In this document: one piece after another, positions 8,422 through 16,859 of the stretch
How the letters are laid out: each line of letters starts with the position of its first letter
How positions within the stretch are numbered: the first letter of the stretch is position 1
NCBI GenBank assembly: GCA_965232615.1
Contig: OZ246985.1
Coordinates: forward strand, 2,418,001 to 2,482,000
DNA: 64,000 nt
From: UBA2779 sp965232615
GTDB lineage: Bacteria; Spirochaetota; Spirochaetia; DSM-2461
Direction: 5' to 3'
Notes under the pieces: generated by a model
What the model was told of the DNA's origin: nothing
Seen by the model: the letters and a program-made list of their open reading frames with translations, nothing else
The model's database searches: none
Made by a program: the position numbers and the translations under genes

Positions 8422-9570
8422 ATGAATTTTTTTCAGGACATCGTAGACTTTATACGTCGTATCAATCCCGTTGGAGACTTCATCCCCCTCCACGCTCCTG
8501 TCTTTCGCGGCCGCGAAAAGGAATACCTGCAGCGTTGTATTGACAGCTCTTTCGTGTCCAGTGTTGGAGAATTCGTCGATCTCTTTGAACACGAATTGAA
8601 AGAATATACAGGCGCCGCATCCGTCGTGGCGGTAATGAACGGTACTGCGGCCCTTCACGTGGCTCTTCGTATGGTGGATGTTCGTTATGGTGACCTGGTC
8701 ATAACTCAACCCCTTGCTTTCGTCGCCTCCTGCAATGCTATTGCTCAGATCGGGGCCTCGCCGGCTTTTGTCGACATTGATCCACACACTCTTGGAATGG
8801 ATCCAGCCGATTTACAGAACTTCCTTGAGAGTGAATGTGCTCATGAAAAAGAGACTATTCACAAAGTCTCAGGAAAAAGAATCGCCGCCTGTGTTCCAAT
8901 GCACACTTTCGGTCATCCAGTCAATATTGAGGAGATTGCCAGGATATGTAAGGAGTGGAGTATTCCCCTGATAGAGGACGCCGCCGAAGCTCTTGGAAGC
9001 TATCGCGCTGGAAGACATACCGGGTTAACCGGTCGGTGTGGAATCCTGAGTTTTAATGGCAACAAAACTATCACCACTGGCGGCGGGGGGGCTATTATCA
9101 CAATAGACGAAGAGTTTGGCCGGACCACGAAGTATATCACTACCACGGCAAAAGTTCCACATCGGTGGGATTTCGTGCATGATCAACCGGGTTTCAATTA
9201 TAGAATGCCCAATATCAACGCGGCCCTGGGCTGTGCTCAAATGGAAGGGCTCTCCACAATTCTGGCAGAGAAAAGATCACTCGCCGACGAATACCGGGAA
9301 TACTTCAACGGCACACCCTGGACCTTCATTGATGAACCGGAGAATTGCCGGAGTAATTTCTGGTTGAATTCGGTGTTGACCAGTGGACCGCGTGAGCGTG
9401 ATGATTTTCTTGCATTCAGCAATGACCGCGAAATAATGACTCGTCCGGTATGGGAATTGATGATAAATCTTCCCATGTTCGCCGATTGTCCTCAATCCGC
9501 CGATCTCGGTAACTCGTTGGATATCCGCGGCCGTCTGGTTAATCTTCCAAGTGGGATTTCATGCCGGTAA
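8422..9570 (+). CDS. legC: DegT/DnrJ/EryC1 aminotransferase (LegC-like)
   Basis: PLP-dependent aminotransferase of about 382 residues that would aminate the 4-keto sugar from LegB. NGTAALHVAL, EDAAEALGS and the PLP-lysine segment SFNGNKTITTGGGG identify the family; the C-terminal RLVNLPSG is where LegC proteins normally end, so the gene seems whole. ATG 8422 is chosen over an in-frame TTG at 8416. It overlaps the start of the neuD remnant by 10 bp, the remains of an operon junction. Confidence 0.85.
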   Translation: MNFFQDIVDFIRRINPVGDFIPLHAPVFRGREKEYLQRCIDSSFVSSVGEFVDLFEHELKEYTGAASVVAVMNGTAALHVALRMVDVRYGDLVITQPLAFVASCNAIAQIGASPAFVDIDPHTLGMDPADLQNFLESECAHEKETIHKVSGKRIAACVPMHTFGHPVNIEEIARICKEWSIPLIEDAAEALGSYRAGRHTGLTGRCGILSFNGNKTITTGGGGAIITIDEEFGRTTKYITTTAKVPHRWDFVHDQPGFNYRMPNINAALGCAQMEGLSTILAEKRSLADEYREYFNGTPWTFIDEPENCRSNFWLNSVLTSGPRERDDFLAFSNDREIMTRPVWELMINLPMFADCPQSADLGNSLDIRGRLVNLPSGISCR

Positions 9571-9697
9571 CTGCAAATATCGTTTTAATCGGCAGCGGAG
9601 GTCATGCCCTCTCCTGCGCAATGGTATCGAGGTTGTTCAAGGGACCACCGTTGGCATGGGAGCCGTGGTCGTTAAATCCATCACGGAACCCGGTTGA
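9561..9697 (+). pseudogene. neuD/legH acetyltransferase remnant (ends only)
   Basis: The frame starts well as a NeuD-type sugar O/N-acetyltransferase: ATG at 9561, then IVLIGSGGHA. After about 17 residues it jumps. In another frame 9617-9697 reads NGIEVVQGTTVGMGAVVVKS followed by ITEPG and a stop, which is the left-handed-helix C-terminal end of the same family. Some 150-180 codons of the middle are missing, so this is a deletion relic with no expected function. Confidence 0.75.
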
Positions 9698-9743
9698 TAT
9701 CGAATCAGCCCGATTTCTGAAATCGATCGGTGTCGATCTATGG
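9696..9743 (+). pseudogene. neuB/legI synthase fragment
   Basis: The 16-codon stretch DIESARFLKSIGVDLW resembles the segment of NeuB-type nonulosonate synthases just before the KIASGEI strand. It is fused directly to the neuD tail on its left and cut by a family-1 element on its right. It is too short to be functional, but its place between neuD and legG is where legI/neuB is expected, so the assignment rests on motif plus synteny. Confidence 0.6.
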
Positions 9744-9843
9744 GGCACCTCTAAAAACCCTTATTTCATTTTTGGCTTGATCTTTTTCCTCGCTGCTACG
9801 TTGTCAAAATGCACACTTAGCCCAGCTACGCTCCGCTTTTGCC
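9743..9843. mobile_element. Truncated family-1 MITE
   Basis: Begins with the intact end GGGCACCTCTAAAAA and continues with the same arm seen at 28076 (CTTGATCTTTTTCCTCGCTG, then GTTGTCAAAATGC). It then passes into the 126-bp-unit type sequence near CTCCGCTTTTGCC and stops. The opposite end is not found, so the copy is deleted on the right; the right limit is approximate. Confidence 0.7.
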
Positions 9844-9876
9844 GCCCTCCATGGCGGATTTTCAGGGAGACTCTTG

Positions 9877-10906
9877 ATGAGTAAGGTCTTTGCCGTTGTC
9901 ACTTCAACCCGGGCCGATTATGGCCTGTTAGTACCCCTGCTCAGAGCGCTCAGCCACGCCGATGGAATTGTCTATCGTTTAATCGTCACCGGAACTCATC
10001 TCTCGGAACAGCATAGCTTGACCAAAAACCAGATTTACAAGGATGATTATGTCGTGGCGGAGGAAGTACCATGCTTAGCCGACAGGGGAGAGGAACCAAC
10101 CACTGCTGTAACCGCCAGCCGGGCTTTGTACAGAATTGCCAGTGTTTTTTCTCGGATTCAACCCGATGCGGTAATCCTTCCTGGCGATCGATACGAGATT
10201 ATGGCATCAGCAATCGCCGCGTCGCTCTGCCGAATTCCCATCGTCCACCTCCATGGAGGAGAGGTTACCGAAGGAGCTTATGATGAAGGTTTCCGGCACG
10301 CCATTTCAAAGCTGAGCCACATTCATCTGACTGCAACCGAAGAGTATAGGGTACCTCTAAAAAACAGCTTTAGGAAATTGACGAAATGGCGGTGTGTTCC
10401 TCGGAGCTTTGCTCCTGCGGTACACACCTGCTTAAATTTTTTCTTGATGCAAGGCGGCCTGTCTACGTGCAGACACGCACAGGCAGGCAAAAGCGGAGCT
10501 ATCTTAAGCGATTGGCGGTGCGTTCCTCGGAGCTTTGCTCCTGCGGTACGCACCTGATAGTGGCGGTGCGTTCCTCGGAGCTTTGCTCCTGCGGTACGCA
10601 CCTGTTTACGTGAGAATTTTGACAACGCAGTAGCGGCAGAAAAGATCGAGTCAAGAACTCAATGGGTTTTTTAGAGGTGCCCTATAGACAATGGGTGATT
10701 CAAATGGGTGAGGATCCTGACCGGACTTTCGTCATGGGTTCTCCAGGTGTAGAAAATCTTCCTGGAATCAAACCGATGTCCCGATCGGAACTTTCAGACG
10801 ATCCTGGCATGGAAATGCATCATCGAGGATTCTTGAAATCCTCCAATCGGTGAAATTTGACCGGGAGTTATTGAGGAAAACATTTTGGGATTTGAATACA
10901 ACATGA
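9877..10906 (+). pseudogene. legG: UDP-GlcNAc 2-epimerase (hydrolysing), NeuC/LegG, disrupted
   Basis: ATG 9877 (AGGGAGA upstream) starts a good NeuC/LegG N-terminus: TSTRADYGLLVPLLRAL, PGDRYEIMASAIA, HLHGGEVTEGAYDEG. The frame is cut at 10349 by a mobile element that duplicates TATA. Removing the element plus one TATA rejoins EEY-RQWVIQMGEDPDR and on to GSPGVENLPGIK. A second lesion near 10807 deletes roughly 150 codons and shifts the frame; 10808-10906 is the true C-terminus (GNASSRILEIL...). Its stop overlaps the ptmE ATG (ATGA), a relic of operon coupling. The enzyme is certainly inactive. Confidence 0.88.
10349..10682. mobile_element. Family-1 MITE inside legG (334 bp, three hairpin cores)
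   Basis: Ends GGGTACCTCTAAAAAA and TTTTTTAGAGGTGCCC, flanked by TATA on both sides (10345-10348, 10683-10686). It holds three copies of the hairpin core at 10391-10428, 10517-10554 and 10565-10602; the first two are spaced 126 bp. In the first core both arms changed together (GGTGTGT with ACACACC) and keep pairing. Confidence 0.9.
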
Positions 10907-11958
10907 ATGATCAGGAAAAATTCACAGTCGGTTCATCGATTGATATAAAAACCTGTCTGAAAAAACTGGACAAAGCAGCCTGTGGTGTAACATTTGTCAT
11001 CGACAATGACGGAAGACTCATTGGTTCCGTCTCGGACGGTGATATTCGCAGGGCATTGCTTGCGGGAAAGACTCTGGATGAATCTATAGATGGACTCTAT
11101 AATACCTCTCCGGTCTCAATAGGCACAGACGAATCCGAGGAATCAATTCGGTCTTCCTTTCTGGATAAACGGCTCGGTGTACTCCCCATCACTGACGGAA
11201 ATGGATTGTTTGTCTCTGTTCTGGAATGGGAAACTTTCTTCGGCGAGGAATATCAACCCGAACGGCAGAAGCTGGACTTACCGGTGATAATCATGGCCGG
11301 AGGAAAGGGCACCCGCATGGCCCCCTTCACCAATGTCCTGCCCAAGCCTCTTGTGCCAATCAGAGAGAAAACGATAATGGAGATCATAATTGAACAATTC
11401 CGATCCTATTCCATCAAGGATTTTTTTTTCATTCTCAACTATAAAGGCAAGATGATTGAAGCCTATTTTGACAGTATTGAACGTGACTACAAAGTCCACT
11501 ATGTATGGGAAAAAGAGTTCGAGGGGACTGCCGGCAGCTTAAAACTGCTCCCCGAAGACTTTCCTGAGAATTTCATCCTGTCCAATTGTGACGTTATAGT
11601 AAAAGCTGACTACGGGAGCGTCCTTAAGAAGCACATTGAAAACCAGGCACTGGTGACTGTGCTTTCATCATATCAGCATTATCAAATTCCTTATGGCATT
11701 GTCGAATATGCCGAAGACGGGAGAATCATCGCTCTGCGTGAGAAGCCCGAGTACTCGTTCCCAGTCAATACCGGTGTCTATGTCATCAACAGAAAAGCAC
11801 TAAAATTCATTCCCCATGAAGGCATATTCCACATGACCCATCTCATTGAAGCGTTGATGAGGGATAACCAGGTGGTGAGTGCTTACCCATTGGGAGAATA
11901 CAACTACATCGACGTCGGTCAGTGGGAGGAATACAGAAAAGCCGTAAGAATTCTGTGA
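10903..11958 (+). CDS. ptmE: CBS-domain sugar nucleotidyltransferase (PtmE-like)
   Basis: About 352 residues: two N-terminal CBS repeats (through about residue 115) followed by a nucleotidyltransferase domain with the signature IIMAGGKGTRMAPFTNVLPK and DVGQWEEY at the end. This CBS-NTP_transferase arrangement is that of PtmE/LegX, which makes the GDP-amino-sugar used in the GDP-dependent legionaminic pathway. ATG 10903 is chosen because it overlaps the legG stop; a TTG at 10885 is in frame upstream. The gene itself is intact although its upstream partners are broken. Confidence 0.82.
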   Translation: MNDQEKFTVGSSIDIKTCLKKLDKAACGVTFVIDNDGRLIGSVSDGDIRRALLAGKTLDESIDGLYNTSPVSIGTDESEESIRSSFLDKRLGVLPITDGNGLFVSVLEWETFFGEEYQPERQKLDLPVIIMAGGKGTRMAPFTNVLPKPLVPIREKTIMEIIIEQFRSYSIKDFFFILNYKGKMIEAYFDSIERDYKVHYVWEKEFEGTAGSLKLLPEDFPENFILSNCDVIVKADYGSVLKKHIENQALVTVLSSYQHYQIPYGIVEYAEDGRIIALREKPEYSFPVNTGVYVINRKALKFIPHEGIFHMTHLIEALMRDNQVVSAYPLGEYNYIDVGQWEEYRKAVRIL

Positions 11959-11979
11959 CAATTCGTCCGGTATTGTGCT

Positions 11980-11997
11980 GTGTCAGAAAGCTTGTTG
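11980..11997 (+). repeat. Single copy of an 18-bp motif shared with the leuS 3' region
   Basis: GTGTCAGAAAGCTTGTTG lies in the convergent gap between ptmE and the glycosyltransferase. Its 15-bp core, TCAGAAAGCTTGTTG, forms both arms of the inverted repeat at 44722-44771. Here only one arm is present, so it cannot act as a hairpin on its own. Confidence 0.6.
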
Positions 11998-12016
11998 AAT
12001 GGGAAAATTGCTTCCA

Positions 12017-13189
12017 TCAGAGAATATCTTTGAATAACGTTACCCATTTTTTCAGTACGATATCCTGACTGAACCTCTTGCAGCTTTGAATACCGTTACT
12101 GGCCATTTTCCGCCTCATGGCCGGATTATCAATCAGCATCCGAATTTTTTCTTCATACATATTCACATCACCATCCGGCGAGATAACACCATTGACACCA
12201 GTCTTAATGACATCATGAACTGAGGCGAAGCTGTCCATCACTATAGGAACACATCCGAATTGTTGAGACTCGGCAAGAGTCATCGGCATGCCTTCGAACG
12301 CTGATGTCATCAAAAAAATCGAAGCTTCCCTATAGTATTTCTCTGGATTCGGTTGATGGGACAGAAAGACAATCCGCTCATTCCCTAAACGGGATGACAG
12401 TCTTTGATAAGAAACCATACTCCTTCCAGTTCCGGCAATTTTCAACTCCCAGTCTGGATAATCCCGATGGAGTCTCGACCAGATTTTGATTACATAGGAT
12501 AATCGTTTTTGGCACTCATCCAATCTTGAGACAACCAGTAACACTTTCTTCTTGTTCTCGACATCCTTCTGATCCGCGAAAGAAGGGAATGACAATCCAT
12601 TTTCAATTACCCTGAGTTTTGAAGTATCTTTAATGCGATACTCATTTCTATAAGCATCATTATATCTCTCCGAAAGCAAAACCATACAGTCGGATTTGTT
12701 GTATGCTGTCCGCAGTTTGTGCATTATACTGCGTGTATAGATCATGTAGCTCAATGGATAGACCAGAAGCAGAAACAGGGCTCGGATTCTTTTCACCTTA
12801 ACAGGATTGTACAGAATAGATTCAAGTATTTTGTGGAACAGTCTGATCTTTTCATAGCCTGGTCTATTGTGGAAGGCACTGATTACTCGACAGGAAGTAC
12901 CCTGTACGGCCCGGGAAGCAGCAATGCTCAATGCATAACCTTCTGGCACGAGGAGAATATCAATGCCTTTGTTTACAATGAACTGATTCATCTCCCGAAC
13001 CGATAAGCCGATTTCCGGCAGCTGATTAATCCGATCATCAGCACCGGATGTGATACGGAAAGTGGTATAGCAGCTAAACTCACCCGTTTTAACCAGGTAA
13101 TTAAGAAGCTGCACCAGGGTCCGCGAACCTCCAGCATCACTGATTGTCATATCCCGAGTATACAGCGATAGTATTTCAATCTTCTTCAA
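12017..13189 (-). CDS. Glycosyltransferase family 4 (GT4)
   Basis: 390 residues with a two-domain GT-B fold. The C-terminal half has VVSRLDECQKR, ELKIAGTG, and the donor-binding motif SAFEGMPMTLAESQQFGCVPI (EX7E-type). The N-terminal half has AFHNRPGYEK and a hydrophobic stretch around residues 135-155 that may associate with membrane. It probably transfers a sugar during surface-glycan assembly; donor and acceptor are unknown. It is the most 3' gene of a leftward cluster (16613 to 12017). Confidence 0.85.
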   Translation of the reverse strand: MKKIEILSLYTRDMTISDAGGSRTLVQLLNYLVKTGEFSCYTTFRITSGADDRINQLPEIGLSVREMNQFIVNKGIDILLVPEGYALSIAASRAVQGTSCRVISAFHNRPGYEKIRLFHKILESILYNPVKVKRIRALFLLLVYPLSYMIYTRSIMHKLRTAYNKSDCMVLLSERYNDAYRNEYRIKDTSKLRVIENGLSFPSFADQKDVENKKKVLLVVSRLDECQKRLSYVIKIWSRLHRDYPDWELKIAGTGRSMVSYQRLSSRLGNERIVFLSHQPNPEKYYREASIFLMTSAFEGMPMTLAESQQFGCVPIVMDSFASVHDVIKTGVNGVISPDGDVNMYEEKIRMLIDNPAMRRKMASNGIQSCKRFSQDIVLKKWVTLFKDIL

Positions 13190-13227
13190 TTATATCATCC
13201 TGAAAAGTAGATTTTATCCTTGACCCG

Positions 13228-13989
13228 CTACAAAGTAAACCCATCATCAACCACGAGGTTCTGCCCATTGATGTAGCGACTGTTATCCGACAGGAGAAAC
13301 GCCAATGTGCCTGTTAAGTCGATGGGATCCAGCATTCCCTTTTGCAGGCATTCATCCCGGTAGGCTTCGATGAAACTTGCAGGTTGATTATTGCTGATTC
13401 CACCTGGACTCAGGCAGTTCACTCTGATGTTCTTTCCGGCGAGGAATCTGGCCATGTATCTGCAAAGATGAATAACACCAGATTTTATCACCGAATACTC
13501 TACCGGCATCGTCATTTCCGTATCCGTGTAGATTCCAAAACGGGGGGCCACGACACCGTATATAGATCCGATCATAACAATGTTTCCGTAACCCTGCTCA
13601 ATGAAGAAACGGGAGAACTCCTGGGCGGTATTGAAATATCCGCCCAGATGCCGGGAGACATTGTCGTTGAAGTCCTCAGGTTTCACATCAAAAAACTTAT
13701 GGCCATAAGCCGCATTCCGGGGATACGCATTGCTCACCACACCGTCAATTTTCCCGCAGATTCTTTGAATTTCATTTATCATGAAGCGGATTGACTTCGC
13801 CGAAGTAATATCCACCGGTAGAAAAAGGACTTCACCTTCCCCTGACAGCTCCGATGCCGTCAGATGTCCTCTCTCTTCGTCCAGGTCTGCAATGACAGCC
13901 CTTCCTCCGTGAAGAATCACACTCCGGGCAAACTCCTTGCCTAACAAACCGGCGCCGCCGGTGATAACAACAACTTTGTCATCAAGCAT
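13228..13989 (-). CDS. SDR oxidoreductase (PtmA-like)
   Basis: A classical 253-residue short-chain dehydrogenase: cofactor motif TGGAGLLGKEFA at about 10-21, DITSAKS, SNAYPRN, and the catalytic EYSVIK (YxxxK). C-terminal INGQNLVVDDGF is usual for the family. It overlaps the CMP-nonulosonate synthase gene upstream by 8 bp, the same pairing as ptmA-ptmB in Campylobacter flagellin-glycan loci, so it is probably a tailoring or precursor enzyme of the nonulosonate pathway. Substrate is inferred from context only. Confidence 0.8.
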   Translation of the reverse strand: MLDDKVVVITGGAGLLGKEFARSVILHGGRAVIADLDEERGHLTASELSGEGEVLFLPVDITSAKSIRFMINEIQRICGKIDGVVSNAYPRNAAYGHKFFDVKPEDFNDNVSRHLGGYFNTAQEFSRFFIEQGYGNIVMIGSIYGVVAPRFGIYTDTEMTMPVEYSVIKSGVIHLCRYMARFLAGKNIRVNCLSPGGISNNQPASFIEAYRDECLQKGMLDPIDLTGTLAFLLSDNSRYINGQNLVVDDGFTL

Positions 13990-14686
13990 TATCCCCCTCC
14001 TCTCTCATGAGTGCTTCAACTATACGAAAATCTAATGGAGAATCGATATCGAATGACCGTTCCCTGGGCATAACATGGAGTTGGGTTCCCGGCAGGAAAA
14101 TCTCAGTTTCATTCAACAGTGTTTCCCTGGTCCAGGCGTAGATGGAAGCGTTCATATCGAAGCAGGCAGGTGAGTCCTGCCGTCGTGTTAACATCTGCCC
14201 CATGGACTTTGAAGGCGCCCAATGTCCCGCGGAATTCTTTTCGATGAGATTGAAATATGGTGATCGATGGGAGGGTGCGGCTGTAATAACATTGCTGCAA
14301 TTTCCCGATTGGACCAGGTTTACACAGGTCTGAATATCGGTGATAGACCGTAGGGGCGATGTGGCATCCAGATCGACAATAGACTCGTATCGGCTGCCGT
14401 AGTGTTTTTCTGCTTCCAGGAATGCGTGGCGAATGACTGGAAGTTTCGGAGAACGGTCTGTTGCAAGTTCTCCGGGACGCCGGAAGAAAACCTCCCCTCC
14501 ATATCGGCGTGAGATTTCCGATATTTCGTCTGAGTCAGTACTAATAACAACGTGTTCAAAGAGTTCGGACTCCAGAGCCTGTCTGATACTGTGGACAATC
14601 AAAGGATATCCGGCAATTGTACGCGAATTCTTGTTTTGAACACCTTTGGACCCGCCGCGGGCACAGATAGTGCATATAATTTTCAC
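13982..14686 (-). CDS. legF: Acylneuraminate/legionaminate cytidylyltransferase
   Basis: A 234-residue CMP-nonulosonate synthase of the NeuA/LegF/PtmB group. CTICARGGSKGVQNKN is the CTP-binding motif, and STDSDE, DLDATSPLR and FDIDSPLDF follow in order. It activates the nonulosonate with CTP before transfer. It appears intact although the synthase gene (neuB/legI) in this locus is reduced to a fragment, so it would need a nonulosonate source elsewhere. It overlaps neighbours on both sides, indicating one transcript. Confidence 0.88.
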   Translation of the reverse strand: MKIICTICARGGSKGVQNKNSRTIAGYPLIVHSIRQALESELFEHVVISTDSDEISEISRRYGGEVFFRRPGELATDRSPKLPVIRHAFLEAEKHYGSRYESIVDLDATSPLRSITDIQTCVNLVQSGNCSNVITAAPSHRSPYFNLIEKNSAGHWAPSKSMGQMLTRRQDSPACFDMNASIYAWTRETLLNETEIFLPGTQLHVMPRERSFDIDSPLDFRIVEALMREEGDNA

Positions 14687-15633
14687 TGTGCATCACCATT
14701 GTTGTCAAACATATTCATTTCTGCCACCCGTAAAACCTTCATGGCCTGGGTCATTGTATTCAAATTCTCGTCTCCCGACAGTACTATCCGAAGAAAAGCC
14801 TTCATTTCCCGCAGGTACATGGTATTGCTGTCTTCGTTCAGGATAATTGCCGGAGATGAATCAGAAAATCGAATCGAATGCCCGATAAAATCAGCGGTGA
14901 TGAGTCGATCTGGTGTTATGATTTCAAGCTTTCGGCATGGACTACGACTAAAGTAGTCCAGATGGATTTCCAGAAAAGTGTCATTGCTCCGTGCAATGTA
15001 GAGTGCAATATCGTTGGATTCTATTTCTAAATCTGATACTTTTCCACCGAGTTTACAGCACTCTGAAGGAAACCCGAAGAGGTCAATCATATAATCCCAT
15101 TCATGAATGAGATCAAGATGCACGCCACCGCCACGGCGGGCCGATGCGCTGTATGATCGTCGGTAATCAGTACCTGGTCTCCAATCCGGCAGGTAACTGG
15201 ATGAAATCGCGCGGGCACTTAGAACCCGTTCCGAGGTGACTATGGATTTGATCTTCCGATACACCCCTGTAAAACGGAGAGGTGCCGCAACGTAAATCTC
15301 GGAGGAAGGAGAAATGTTGAGGGAGGCCTCATCGACATCGGAATGATGGAAAACTGGTTTTTCGACGAAAATATGCTGACTGAGGCTCACAACTTCTCGA
15401 AGCGTTTCCTCGTGGAGGTTCGTTGGGTTTGTTATAAATATGGCATCATAGAAGCGGTCAAGATCCGGGAACCGATGAACGACTCGCTCTAAATGAGGAG
15501 ATGAACTGGAAACATCCGAGCCGGTCCTTAGTGCGTGAACTGTCGGTTCAATCCCAAGTTCTTCCGCGATCGCCAGAAAATCAGTCATGTGGCGGAGACC
15601 AATCGATCCAAGACCGATGAAGCATACTTTCAT
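14683..15633 (-). CDS. Gfo/Idh/MocA family oxidoreductase
   Basis: The conserved protein starts MKVCFIGLGSIGLRHMTDF at 15633, whose ATG overlaps the stop of the upstream gene (ATGA); the longer open frame upstream is not conserved-looking. It has about 316 residues: an N-terminal NAD-binding Rossmann fold, VEKPVFHHSDVDEA (EKP motif), and a C-terminal sheet domain (GGGVHLDLIHEWDYMIDLFG). Members of this type occur in nonulosonate loci next to ptmA/ptmB, probably in sugar modification. The exact reaction is unknown. Confidence 0.82.
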   Translation of the reverse strand: MKVCFIGLGSIGLRHMTDFLAIAEELGIEPTVHALRTGSDVSSSSPHLERVVHRFPDLDRFYDAIFITNPTNLHEETLREVVSLSQHIFVEKPVFHHSDVDEASLNISPSSEIYVAAPLRFTGVYRKIKSIVTSERVLSARAISSSYLPDWRPGTDYRRSYSASARRGGGVHLDLIHEWDYMIDLFGFPSECCKLGGKVSDLEIESNDIALYIARSNDTFLEIHLDYFSRSPCRKLEIITPDRLITADFIGHSIRFSDSSPAIILNEDSNTMYLREMKAFLRIVLSGDENLNTMTQAMKVLRVAEMNMFDNNGDAQ

Positions 15634-16613
15634 GACGCTTGAATTGAGTTCCGTTTCAACGCTGGTAGGATGACTTCTTCGTAAGAGATAACATGGGTAA
15701 ATGTATCGGACAAGGCGGAATGAACACCGGCAATCCTCAGAATGATTGCTGTGGACCTGGCTCCTATGAGTTCGGCTTCCAGCAAAGCTGTAGAGAAGAA
15801 ACTGTAGGCGAATTGACATTTCGGTATGCGCGATTCCTCAAAAAACCGGGCATTTGACGGAAGTTTTATACTCGATTTTGAATGCGTCGAACTCGGATGA
15901 TCTTTGATCAATAATTCAGAATACTCGCTGGCCAGGTAGTTCACAACGTTCTGAAAGATTCTTAATTCGGTTTCTGGGCGGCACAAGCCGATATTTGCAA
16001 GCGGCTGCAGGAAGAATACCGCCTCAGCTTCAATCGTACCGGAGTCCAATACCCCTGCGTATTCAGGTTTCAGAAATCCCATATCGACGATTACTCTGTC
16101 TTCTGACCATCCTCGATGTTTAATCAGATACTCCCGATACGGTTTGCTGTAGACATAGTAACAGTCCGTTTTGATTCCTCCGAAGCCATATCCGATAATT
16201 TTTATCCCCAGCAGAAAACTTGAACAGGTATTGATGAACCACACCAGTAATGCCCTTATCAACCGTCTCCTCAAATGAAACAGACCATGCTGCAATGATA
16301 TGCAGGTTACTTCAGGTAAACGCTTCCTGAGTATCGGAATGGCATTGGCACTGATGTATCCCTCCGATGTAGCGAAGTAGACAGATTTCCATCCATTTCT
16401 TTCAATATGCTCGATGAGTTCCAGTGTTTTTTCCCTGACTCGCTGTCGGGACTGGATCCGGCAGACCAGAGTCGATACAGTCCCACCACTGTAGTTGGGT
16501 AGTGAGTAACTGAATACTGGAAGTTTATGCCGCTGTAAAAATCCAGAGTAGTTTTCTGTCATACTATCGTCGAATGTGACGAATAATCCGAATTCCAGTG
16601 GTGTTCCCCCCAC
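15630..16613 (-). CDS. Putative surface-polysaccharide glycosyltransferase
   Basis: 327 residues with a GT-B-like look: ISLQHGLFHLRRR in the first half, and in the second half LLIKDHPSSTHSK followed by a STALLEAELIGARSTAI segment, like capsule or lipooligosaccharide transferases that bind nucleotide sugars. I do not recognise the precise family; sialyl-type transferases (GT52 and relatives) are an option given the CMP-synthase next door. The N-terminus is uncertain, since the region just upstream is repeat debris and the original start could have been lost. A Met at about residue 18 is an alternative. Confidence 0.55.
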   Translation of the reverse strand: MGGTPLEFGLFVTFDDSMTENYSGFLQRHKLPVFSYSLPNYSGGTVSTLVCRIQSRQRVREKTLELIEHIERNGWKSVYFATSEGYISANAIPILRKRLPEVTCISLQHGLFHLRRRLIRALLVWFINTCSSFLLGIKIIGYGFGGIKTDCYYVYSKPYREYLIKHRGWSEDRVIVDMGFLKPEYAGVLDSGTIEAEAVFFLQPLANIGLCRPETELRIFQNVVNYLASEYSELLIKDHPSSTHSKSSIKLPSNARFFEESRIPKCQFAYSFFSTALLEAELIGARSTAIILRIAGVHSALSDTFTHVISYEEVILPALKRNSIQAS

Positions 16614-16746
16614 TTCATCATTGCAGTCAGTATATTGAATCCCGCTCCTGCTGTCTAGAGGTGCCCTGGATGTTTATCGGATTATATTCAGCAGAGCCCG
16701 GGCCCGGGGTTGTGCACAAATCGATAGGCCCGTACTTTATATCACA

Positions 16747-16824
16747 GGGAACCTCCAGGATTCAGCTTCAGGAAGTTGACGAAGAGATCAGGTAAAGAAC
16801 TCTGCTGGCTGTTCAGAGGTGCCC
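16747..16824. mobile_element. Deletion derivative of a family-1 MITE
   Basis: A 78-bp remnant: degenerate left end GGGAACCTC, then CAGCTTCAGGAAGTTGACGA, which matches the inner left arm of the 6492 element. It is joined directly to AAGAACTC and the right end TTCAGAGGTGCCC. The hairpin core is gone. Another isolated right end (CTAGAGGTGCCC) lies at about 16657-16668. The rest of the 16614-16859 gap shows nothing recognisable. Confidence 0.6.
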
Positions 16825-16859
16825 CCTACTGATTTCCGAACGGGGCTGGCGATTACTGC

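Noticed and set aside
8423..9570. legC as a truncated gene
   Set aside because: The protein ends at RLVNLPSG, where LegC proteins normally end, and overlaps the next start codon as an operon junction should, so it looks intact.
10323..10625. Open frames on both strands across the legG element
   Set aside because: Same cause as above: hairpin-rich repeat with no coding signature; the real gene is the interrupted epimerase.
15634..15819. 62-residue N-terminal extension of the Gfo/Idh oxidoreductase
   Set aside because: The extension overlaps the upstream transferase gene in another frame and has no family similarity; the Rossmann motif begins right after the Met at 15633.
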